64,000 nucleotides of DNA. Origin: Zhengitettix transpicula (Eukaryota; Arthropoda; Insecta; Orthoptera; Tetrigidae). The DNA lies in contig CM073591.1 of assembly GCA_037074705.1 (NCBI GenBank), positions 130,331,032 through 130,395,031 of the forward strand. The letters are read 5' to 3'. Of the stretch, positions 34,201 to 46,200 are shown piece by piece; the stretch's first letter is position 1; the number at the start of each line of letters is the position of its first letter. Below the pieces are notes generated by a model. The model was given only the letters and a program-made list of their open reading frames with translations, did not search any database and was not told the origin of the DNA. A program made the position numbers and the translations under genes.

Positions 34201-37200
34201 TTAAACTGTTTAAGGGTAAATTTGCATTCTTTGTACTTACGAGTTTTAATTCTTTGTAATTAAATATTAGATATATTATTATTATATTATGTAATTAAAT
34301 ATTTGATATTTATTTATAAAGACTGTTTCACTCAATCATTCACTTGTATACTGCTTGATCCATTCCGACTTTCACACTCTTTAACTGAGTGATTCACTTG
34401 GTATCAGAAGAGCTACCGCTCTTTTCTGCCGAGACAAAGTTCGCTCACTCCATGGAGATTCTCGATCAGATCGCCCATATCTAATAAATACCCCCGAAGT
34501 GACGCAGTTGTCCTATCCCAGGTGGCTAAAACCTATACTTAATGCACAATAACTTGCTCAGCTGATTCTAAATCACGTACCTGTTTGCACGATATTGACG
34601 GACTTTGAAAATTAACTTGAATGAAATTTATTTAAATGACTAATTTTGAGTGTGATTAATAAGAACTCTGAATTTGATTCTTGGAATGTCATATTTTGAT
34701 TTCTAATTTAATTCCGACTTCTACATTTTTTAAAACTATTTTAATTGTCTTCGTTGTGCATGTGTTATATAAATTAATTGCCTCGTTTTTCCTTCATGCA
34801 GTGGACCTCTCAAAAACCATCTGCGCCAATCAACTTGCGTAAATTACACTATCATCCCTACTACGCATGTGGAGCGTGCAACTTTATGATTCTGCGACGC
34901 ATTCTTACCACAGTTCAATAGACGGATTTTCGCTAGACACGTCTAATTAGTGTTGTTTCTAAGTCGATATTCTCAGAGATCACAGTACGCTGTTTATTGT
35001 CCCTTTTCCCAGCATCCGGCTATCACAATTTCCTGTTTACCCTTTTCTCGCTCTGCCGCCGATGTTTGTTGGAACATCAAATTTCTACGTCACCGTGAAT
35101 TAAAACAATTTTATTAAGAACTTTTCAATTGCGTGGCTTACGTTACGACTACAATAAAGTTGTTTAACCATTAATTGCGTTGTCTTCATCGCGTAGTTCT
35201 CTATAATAGTTCTTTTAAACAAATGACTTTCGCTTTTGCGTATGTGTGTAAATTTCAAAACAATTTTGCATGAATTTTTTTTTCGAATAATTTAAATGAG
35301 TACCCATACTATTATAAATTATCTATTTCATGGATACGGGATTATTGTTTGAACGGTGCATTATAGAGTCAATACCTTTCTGAACTGTATTGCTAATTTA
35401 AATGGGAATCAGAAGAAAGTGCAGTATAACATCAAAAGAAATATTTTACTAAGTTATTTTTATTCCGTGTGTATGCAATATTAGCAAAGTTCTGTTTTAA
35501 TTGCAAACGTAACAAAAGGTGGCCTTGTACTGAATTTATTTATATGCTGTATTGAACACATATCGAGCGGCCGCTAGACAGTTCCGACGCGATTGTATCA
35601 CAGAATTCTTTGTTGTTCGAATAATGTTTTCAAAGCATTGGAAATTCTCTCTCTGGCCGAACGTTTCTGATGCGGCTGAAAAGCAGACACTTTATTTGTG
35701 ACTGCCTCTTGCACAATACGCTAGTCCGCGCGCCAAACGCCTGTCTACAAGAAACACGAGAGATTCCTAAAAATGCTCGCCTTCACGACGCATTCTGTAC
35801 CCATCTTTCTTCTTTCTCAGCCTATTAATAACATTTACTTACAAGTCATATGGTGGCACTATCGTTCACGGGTCTAGGTACTTATTGTTTACATTTGCAT
35901 TCAGAAAGTCTTGAAGTATTAAAATAGTAAGAGACTTGTTGGATCGTACTTCACTATATTCATCTGTAAAGACCCCCCCCCCCCGCATTTTTGCAACCAA
36001 TAAAGGCTGCGAGGGGAAGTAAGAGAGGGAATTACTTTTACGGCTTTCATAACGATTTTTACACGGTTCGGAATGTTTTTCGAAATTTATAATTAAAATG
36101 ATGGCGCAATCTTTGTATGGTGTATAGAATATTGTTTATGTGTTAGAATGTATGATGGAACCTGTAAAGGACTAAGATAAAGTTCTCATTCTGAACAAGA
36201 CTGAAAATACTGTTATGTACGCAATTTTTTTGGAACGAATTGAAATATTATTTTCATGCGATTCCCCCTTCTGCTCTTAAGGAACAGGAAAGGAAACATC
36301 CCTGACTTTGTTATAACAATTAAAATATTTTTTGAAAACAATAAAAACTGAAATATGGACTTTTTTCTAATTAGTGTTATTTAAATATTCAACAAATTTA
36401 AGGACTAACTCCAGTTTTATTAAAACACATTTTCGCAAAATTCAGAAGTATTTGAATATAAAACTACTTGTTCAACTGAAAGTTTCGCTAATGTCGCACC
36501 AAACTGGAAATCCGGACATTAAATCGAAGACCATGCTAGGAACCACTGGAAAATATCGCAAATAAACATGATATGATATGGAGTAGAGCATATATGAAAG
36601 ACTTAGATAAATATAGAAAATACTTGTTAAAATACTTGCGGTTTGGAGAAATTGCAAGAAAATTGGGTGCTACGTGAACCAACAAAATACCTCTATTAGG
36701 TAAATGGGATAATGGAATAATACAAATCCATAGCTGATTTGTGAAACGTGACAGAAATGAATGGAAAAGTAAGTGATGTCACTAACACAAAGTAATGTTA
36801 AAGATATTAAAATTATTGGCATCTATATATAAATGTGCAAGTTGGCAAGTTATAATTTTAGCATTCAAACCTAGGGAATCTCGAATTTTAAACAAGGCCT
36901 TAATAGAGGACTCTGCGACTGATGCAAATATCATACTGTCCAAGATATTCTATGAAGAAAGGCACCCTAAATTCTCGTGAAAGTCTGCAAATTACGTCAA
37001 GGCGAAGGAAACAAAAACTGTTGAATACGGAATCGCATGGTCTCGCGTAATTCACTTCTAGAATAGTTATTACGCTACACGCTTACAGGTAAACTAGGAG
37101 CGACGAACCTTGTGTAGAACTAGACATGCGAGGTAATCCAGATCATTGTAAAAAAGTAGTGATTATCTGTACAGTCTCGTCTTCAACCTAAGGGTTTCAT

Positions 37201-40200
37201 GGTAATATGTGCTTCCTCAACGCTTAGTTCGATAAACTTTACCATTAATTTGTGCCCCATCAAATAAATGTAGTAATATTAGCCTATAATTGTTAATCAT
37301 TTTTAAAATTTAAATTAAACATATATAGATCAATTTAAATATGGTTTAAAATTATTAGCGAATAAAATAATATTAATTCAAGTAATATTGAAATCTATCA
37401 ATACCAATATACGGGACAAGTTTATTCTTTTGAAATCAACATCCACATGATGCCCATTTGCAGTTCAATCAAGTAACGATAACCATATACTTAATGAGAG
37501 CGAGTTTAACTTTGACTTACTAGTGTAATCTCCGATGAAGCATATTCCGATGCTTTGGTTGTTGTACTTCGGGGAATGCGTTCCTACTATATCCCAACCT
37601 CGGCCAACGTACACCTTGTTGTCACCTCCTATAGCAAAACTGGAAACAACAATTTATAATCACGATCTTAAGAAATCACAGGAAATTCTTATCTTTGAAC
37701 ATTTATAATATTTTGAAATTTATATATATATACATATAATTCTAAATACGTCTTTCATACAGAGAAACAATAACAAAGAAAATTTAAATTTAAAAGTGTC
37801 AGGCAAAAGTTAAATTTTCTTTGTTATTGTTTCTCTCTTTAAAGTTTATTTGTATTAAGGTCATTATCAGTATTATTTTTTAACTGACGTTAATTTTTCT
37901 GTTATATAATTGACATACTTTTTATAATATTTTATCATATATTGTAGTAGGTCTATTTAATTAAATACAAAGGAAAATTAAATGCACGTTGGAGTGCCAA
38001 TTTGTAGTGATTCTAATTTTATAATTACAATGCAAAATCGGGCGTCCAATAAAATAATTACCAAAACAATTAAAATTTTACTAAGAAAAACCTCAGTTGA
38101 CGACGCCAATTTTGTAGTAAAACAATTAAAATGATCGGATGTTTTAATTGACAAAATCAAGATTTAAAATATACAAACAAATTAATTTATTAAAGTAAAT
38201 TATTTAAATCACATTACATATTAATTCTTTACAATAATACCACGGCTATTTCTCAGGGCCGATCACCGGGCCTTCATTAAAGAATACTTATTAAACAATC
38301 AAATTCACAAAGCTATCAAGGAATTAATTCAAACAATCAATAGAATATTACAATACAAAATTTGACATATGAAATATAAAATCTGAACTCGGAAATCTGA
38401 CGATAATATCATTTACTTGCGGGTTTACAAATAGTAAGTGGTGCAGTTTTACCTTAATGTTTTCTTGTACCAAGGACATGGGCTCGTATACACACACACA
38501 ATTATTAACACTATACAGAAAAACCATTATACACTGAATTTAATGGGCAACACATACTGCTTGCCAAATTGACTCACTACACTTGCTTCGCTGTTCCTTC
38601 TTCAAAATCCTACTATCTGCTGGATGCAATAACCTGGGGCTCCCAATAATTGAAGAAAAATGTCTAACTCATGAATGTAAGCTAGACTCCGAACTATTCC
38701 GCCTCAGTGAAAATAATAGTCGGCGTTGTATCGTTGCAGTTATTCGCTCACAGACTCAAAAACCGTAGATAGTTATGGATATTATAGCTGTTAGACTATA
38801 TACACTTTCTGAATTTATGTCCTTTCTCTACCGTCTCCTGCCATACATTCTGGAGCACTGCTCCCCACAAACTGGAGCTCTGCGTCTCGTAAATTAAACT
38901 TCGACAATTAAGCAAGCATGCAATATTGCCACGTATTCTTGTATACAACTCGTGTGTTTTTACGTCGCCAACATTACATTGTTCATTAATGAATTATTTA
39001 CTTTTAATTACCAGAATATATATGTATATCGTAGTGATCGGTTCGCTTATCCATCGGTTTTTGGGCAAATAAATGCGACGATACTTTATTAGTCTGTTTT
39101 CTAGATGCTATAACAATGCTTTTAACGAAGTTTTATATTTTGATTATATTTTTTACACGTGTTTGATTATAAATATAATGTAAGATGTATTTCCATGAAT
39201 ACTTAAACATTAACAATGAAAATCTGAAACGAAACCAATTTTAGCATGTAAGGTTGTAACAATTATATTTATTTTTTACTATGCCGACTGCTACTTTTAA
39301 ATTGAGGATGTTATGCCGACTCTATTTCCGTGATGCAGAAAAATTTCTGAGTCCAGCATACGTGTACGAATCATAAGATTCATCGATTCTTTGGCGCCAG
39401 GTTATTTTATCAAGTGAATAACCAAACTTTGTTGATTATAATCGTTCATTTAATCGAGACATGAAACATAAATGACTCAGGCGTGTTTTTGACATACAGC
39501 ACATGTGGTGTTAAAGTACCATTTTTGTACTATACACTTTTTACGCTCTCCGTGCCTCGCAACCGTGCGAGCACTTTTTCCGAGATTTACGCGTCTCAGC
39601 GACCCGATCGCTGTGGAACCGAAATGCGGACTGACTTTACAAACACTAACATTTCGCGCGCCAGCCCCGATTGTTGAGATTATAGCCTCCAAAGGAGACC
39701 TTAACAATACACAAAATAATTAACATTTCCCAACTACTCATCTATCAACGTACATACCCGTTGATATGTTATATATATTAACAATATTGATAATGAACAA
39801 TCAGGTAACAGGACTTTGTGATTTTAGTAGTCGCATTCTACAGCCTTTTTGCTAAAAAAATAGCTGAAAGCTTTCTTAATTAAATACATTGTGACTGTCA
39901 AGGGTGGTTGTTACTGTATATATTAAGGGATACATTTAACAACTTCGAACTATATTTTTAACATTATTTATATGATATTTGTAGAATCGTTCAATATTTC
40001 AGAAGTGCGTTATTTTTTCTAATTTAAACCATTTAGCTTAACGAACAATCACATAAAAAGCTATAATAACCTTAATATATTTAATAAAATATATAAAAGG
40101 TTTTAATGATAATTATATGAATTCCCTACAAACTAATAAATAAATAAGTAACCATCACAAAATATTTTTCTTGATACTCTTTTAAATAGTTTCACGTTTC

Positions 40201-43200
40201 CGAAGAACAATTAACCGGAACAGAGCAATGCTGTGCATAAAGTCACGGCTAAAATTAAGATGTCTGCGAACAAACTGAGAAAGTAGCGTGTAAGACAAAT
40301 GTTAGGTTTGCTTACTTGTAGCCGATGTCGGTCCAGCCCTTGCTCTGGTGGAAGGTCTGCATGCTGCGCATGGCCCTGGAGCACGCCGTGCTGGAATTGC
40401 AGTTGCCAGGTATGTACGTGTGGTGTATGAGCACGTAGGGCACTGGTACCGACATATTCTTCACGAGCGTCGCATCCGCGGCACCCCACGTAGAGCGACT
40501 CACGATGCCAGGGCAGGAGCTGTTTCTCTGACTTGTACTGTCCGCAATCGCGTTGTCGCTTGTATCCTCCGCGCTAACAGGGATCCCTTTCACACAATTT
40601 CCTGAAAAACAACCAAATCATAGTGAATTTTTTTCTAATCGGATGAGTTGCTTTTCAGGACCAGATCTTTATTTTATCTCATTAAAATTTATCTCATTGA
40701 CTGCCCACGAATGGAAACCGGCCTTTATATATATATATATATATAATATATTGTGGTAATTAAAAGGAAATAATTAATTAATAAACAAAAATTTGGACTC
40801 GCATTGTTCGAGGCATAAAACACACAAGTCGTACACAAGAATTGGCAAGAATGCAATGTTTGTGGTATTGTAGAGGTTGGTTCGCTAGACGCGTAGAGCA
40901 GAGTCTGGACATTTGTCCTATAAAAGTCGTCTTGGAAATATAGCAGTAAACAGACGAAAAGTATAAAATCCAGAAAGTGCTGGGATACATGTATCAACTG
41001 TTAGAACATTTTTACAAGTTGCAGTCTGTGAGATAACTACGTAATATTCAACGCTAAATATTTAGAGTAGTGGGTCTAAAGAATTATATTCTCGACTTAG
41101 ACCACTTTCTTCGATTTTGTGAGCCCAGGTAACTGCATCCAGCTGTTAACAATCTTCGGATTTAGTAAACGAACAGTGAATCAACTTATGCAAAACTAGA
41201 AGTGTTGATAAGAGTCACTGGATAAAAATGGCCTGTCTATAAAGTGCAATAAGTGTGTATGTACGAACGAGACAATTTCCTTGAGTACCAGAGACAGTAA
41301 GGTAAAATTCAATGGAATTACTATCTGTAAACTCATAAGTAAAGATATTATCACCAGATTTCCAATTTAGTTTAGAATTTAAAGTTCATATTTTATGTTT
41401 TTGCATTGTAATATTCTATTGGTGAATTAAGTCCATGATAGCTTCATAAAATTTCATTGTTAACAAGTATTTTCTTTATTAAAGGCCCAGTAATCGACCC
41501 TGAGATATAGTCATTTTATTGCAAAAGATTAATTGATAATGCAAATTGAAATTTATTCGCCTAAATAGCTTTAAAAATTCTAATTGTTTAATTGTAATGT
41601 AGTATTATTAATGGACGCCCAATTACTACAAATTGGCGCCTTAACGTGGAGCATATTTTAACCTGTTTTTTTATTAAATTAACTTTCATTTGTGAACACT
41701 ACAAAATATTATATTTTTTGTCTGAGTATTTAGTGTATGTTATGTAGTAGATGCGGCAGACCAGATTAAACGATTTGGTCGGGTGAATACTCAAGTGGTG
41801 GTTGGGATAGACTGGCGCACGTCGTTTCCCTCTGTTCTGTCGGTTACCCCAATTGAGTAGGCTAAGTGCTTTGGACTGGAGTACAACCTGACTTTACCAT
41901 GCGCGCATATTTTGAAAATAACCGATCTGTGTTCTCAAGACAGAGCTTTTCGGCGACTTTTCAACAAACACTTTTTAGTAACCCCTCAATACTGTTAAAT
42001 CAGTTCTGTCGCATCTTGGATAACAACTTACAATTTTAACTACAGACAAACCGAACTTTTGTCCTATTAACATTCCTATTTTTTGTTGCCCAACGATAAA
42101 TATGATCTGAGTTCAGTGGTGCCTCATCAACGTTGATGATCGTCCCTATATTAAGTGTAGTGTAGAACATAAACAGACTTTTACTGAAACATTATTGCAA
42201 AAATTGCATGTGGATCATTAGCTACGCGTCATCGCAGTTTACGAGGATTTTTCAAGATTCAAGTATGTCCGATGATCCATAAGTGGTCGCCCACCACCTT
42301 CGACTATAAGTATGTGGGAAATTAAGGGATTTTTTCCCCCAGAATCTATTAGTCACGTGCTGAATGTTAGCAGAAGAGTTGTCGCTGTCCGCAGTTTCTG
42401 GCAGTTTGATGTTTTGAAGAAACGTAATGCATATTCCATTTTGTCCCCCCACTCACACGACTATACGAAACTGGGACGTACGAAGGTTGTTTGATAAATC
42501 TGGTAATTTTTTTATGAAAGAGTGGGAAATTTTTCACTTTTGTGCCATTTGTGCTAAACATGATCCTTTCAAAGATATTCCTAAAACGCAACGTTTCGAC
42601 GACTAAAAGCTCTGTCGTCATCTTCTAGGCGAAGTCACTTCGCCTAGAAGATGACGACAGAGCTTTTAGTCGTCGAAACGTTGCGTTATAATATAATTAT
42701 GCAAAACCCGGTTGAACTCCGAGAACAATATATTGAACACTACAGCGGGAAAGGCTTCAATCTTTGATATTCCTAAAAGCTTGAAACATATGCCAATCGT
42801 ATTGTTGGCAGCCTTCTGTATTAGATGTGTAGTCAGGCGGAGACAATGGAAAAAAACCAATTGCGCGCTGTCATTAAACACTTTCATTGGAACGGTTGGA
42901 CAGCTGCACAAATGGAAACCGAATATGACGAAGTTCATGCGGACTTTGCACCAGAATTGAAGACCGTTTTTACTTCTGAATTAATGAGTTTAAACGAAGT
43001 CGCAGAAGCACAGAAGATGAAACTCGCTCCAGTCGCCTATTGCTGTCACCACTCAGAAAACATCGAAGTATTGAAATGGAAGACCGCAGACTAAAAGTGC
43101 ATGTGGTAGTTGATTCCGTAGGCTCCTGAACTAAACGAGTGCATTTCATCCTCCATGAAAAACTGGCAATGAAAAAGCTTTGAGCGCGATGGGTGCCACG

Positions 43201-46200
43201 ACTGTTGATATTGGGCGAAGAACGAATTGGGAAAAACATTTCATCGCAGAATGAACCTATAAGACTTTTTGCGCAGATTCGTCTATGAAACCTGGATCCA
43301 GCACTACACTCCAGAGACAAAAAAGACAATCAAAACAATGGTCAAAAGCTGGTAAAAGTTCACCGAAACAAACGAAGACCGTCTTCTCAGCTGGAAAGGT
43401 GATGACCACTTTATTTTGGGATTCTCAGGGTATAATGTTTAGAGATTTCTTGGAAAAGGGGCCAACCATTACAGGTACTATTATGCTGCGCTGTTGGATC
43501 GTTTGAAACGGGTGCTGATTGAGAAACGACCAAGATTGGTGCGCAAGAAAGTGGGGTTTCATCAGCAGCAGTCTCAATGATGAAATTGTACGATTTGGGA
43601 TTCTATTTGGTTTTTCACCAAGTGACTTCCTCTTGTTCCCGAACTTGAAAATTTGGCGAGGTGGAAAGAAATTTTCATCAAATGAAGAAGTGATTGCGGC
43701 TGTGACGGAGTGTTTTACAGAATTTGACAAAACCTATTTTTGTGACGGGTTGGAAAAATTGGAAACTCGCTGGGCCAAGTGTATAGCCAAAACAGGAGAT
43801 ACTATGTTGAGAAATAAAGTATTTTTCCCCCCCAAAATTTTTTTGTTACATTTTTTAACAGACTTATAAAACAACCCTTGTATTCTGCTCGCTTAGTATA
43901 CCAGAATACCACGCCATGATTCAAGTTTTATAAAATTACTTTTGCCAGTTACAATGAAACGTTGTATTGACAAAACGTCCAAGTTCTATATGAAAATAAA
44001 TTAAACGTCGCTTTAAAAATATTGCATAACGTGTCCTTGTGATTCGAGTAAATGAGTATCGAGCATGTTGAATCAATGTAAAATATTATCTCAGCAATTC
44101 ATATCCGCTTAGGATCGGAAATTGTGTGTATCTGCGCTGAGATATTTGGGACGCTTTTACCTTTTTTAAAATTATTTGCTAGGAAAGGTATTTTTAGTCA
44201 TGACGATCCATCTAATTCACCTGGCTTCACGTTTGTAGAAAATCAAATTTTTTTAATTAAGGTGCTGTGTTACGAAGGCATTGAAAATCGTGACTATCAT
44301 ACTGAAAGCGATACGTAAGACAATGCTGGAAAACGTTTGTAACGTGTCAATTAATCATTGTGAATCTGGTTTTTGAGGTAGGGTATTTTAAACACTCGCG
44401 TAAGTCAACTTTATTTATTTTTTATATTATTTGTATTTTTCCTAAATCGAAAGTTCGTCTTTTGTGTAGGAAATTGTGTCTAGATAAGCATTCAGAATCC
44501 CCGAGCCAATCAAGTACTTTGACTAAAGCCCCCAGACTTACGTTTAGAATTTGAACTTGACTGTTCAGTTGCGGTTTGAAAAAGAACTTACAATTTTTAT
44601 TAGGAATTGAAAATACCTTGCACAACTATAGTTGTTTCTTCGGTTAAACGGTTTAGTCCAGTTTTTTCTGGGGTGAAGAATTATTTCCTGTTTTTCAGTC
44701 ATGTAAATTTTGAGATAAATTATATTTGTTCAGGAAATATGTGTTGTTTATGCAGTAATAATATGCAGTAACTTTTTCAACTTAAAACTAATCTTATACA
44801 CTAGGAGAAATGAAATCCCAACACTAAATAATAACCGCTGTAGACGCCACCAATTTGCATGAAAGTTTGCAAACGCTTATGCATTGTGTTATGCAGGTGT
44901 CGTATGCCATTTTGTCGGGTGGCGTTCCATACACGTTGCACTCACTCAGGCAAATCACGAATGTTCCCTTCAGTGCTTGGGTATTTACGTTTGTTAATAA
45001 TGTTATTTACCTTAGATCTCTCTGCAGCTTGGCCTTGTTTAAGACTAACGTGCTCTACGTCATTTTGTACGTTCAATTTTGTCTTAATGTAACTATATGA
45101 ACGTATTTCAAGTAGAAATATTTTTTGTCACCTGGCAAAGTTTCAAGGAAACTGACAGGCATGTGGCAGTCACCTATGTAACCGCATTTGCATTACGTAG
45201 TTATGTTGGAATGTGTATATTTTCGCCGCTGGGTAGGTTTTTCAACGACTTTGATAACTATATTAGATGGTGGAATATGTATTGTAATTAACACTTTTTA
45301 CAAGCGGCCTGAATTGTAAATGAAAACACTGTGAAATTGACGCGGCCAGTCAGACCAATACGGATCCTTGTATTCTTGTTTCAAAGCGTTATACATGATC
45401 CGCGACTCATTCATCCATAATTCAGAAAACCAGGATAGGCTGAACTGAGTGGAACCAAACAGGCCGAAATCTGTAAATGTTGTGTAATCCTTCAGTCACA
45501 CTGTTATTCTACCCTCCCCCTTGATTTCTCATCCTCTTAGTTCATTTCTTCTCCAATTAATTTAATGGAACTTCTCTGCAAATTGGAATTAATTTTCTAA
45601 AAGTAACCCAATATATTCATACTACTCTACTCCTCGGCGTTACAGTCCATGTAGGACCTTGGCCTCTCTAACGATCATAGCCCAACCTCGCCGGTCCTCT
45701 GCTCGTTTCCTCCATCTTCTAACACCAATATTTCGTAAGTCGTCCTCCACATCGCTTAACCATCGTTTTCGTGGTCTCCCCTTGCCCCTTCCTCCACCTG
45801 GATTTTCTTTGTAGATCTTTTTGACAACCCTGTCTTCTGACATGCGCTCTACGTGACCCAAACATCTCAGTCTGTTCCCCTTTATTTCCAATACAATATC
45901 TGCATATCCTTACTGTTCCTCCAGTTCCCTATTTCTTCGTATTCTCCATTTCCCTGCTTCGTTTACTGCTCCAACAATCCTTAATATTTTTCTTTCCCAT
46001 CTTCTCAAACACTCTTCTTCTGCCGCAGTCATTGTCCGTCTTTCCGAGCCATATATGACCACCGGTCTTATCATTACTCTCTCCCGCTATCGGAAGGGCG
46101 TGGGACAAGTACCCAATGCCCGACTTACGTGATGCAGGTTTTTCTAGGGTTTTCCCTGCATTTCTTTAGGCGAATGCCAGGTAGGATCCTTAAAATATAG

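Larger units (their letters stand above)
42479..43882 (+). mobile_element. Mariner element with TA-flanked inverted ends, split by a foldback
   Basis: The ends TACGAAGGTTGTTTGATAAA and the reverse complement of the right end, TACAAGGGTTGTTTTATAAG, are imperfect inverted repeats of about 25-30 bp, starting and finishing at TA. The interior is a dead mariner transposase. A 180-bp foldback with a 13-bp target duplication sits at 42587-42765, so the mariner was already in place. It lies inside PGRP intron 1, plus strand. Confidence 0.85.

Noticed and set aside
40348..40605. Plus-strand open frame opposite PGRP exon 2
   Set aside because: Shadow of the spliced PGRP exon; no domain and no splice support.
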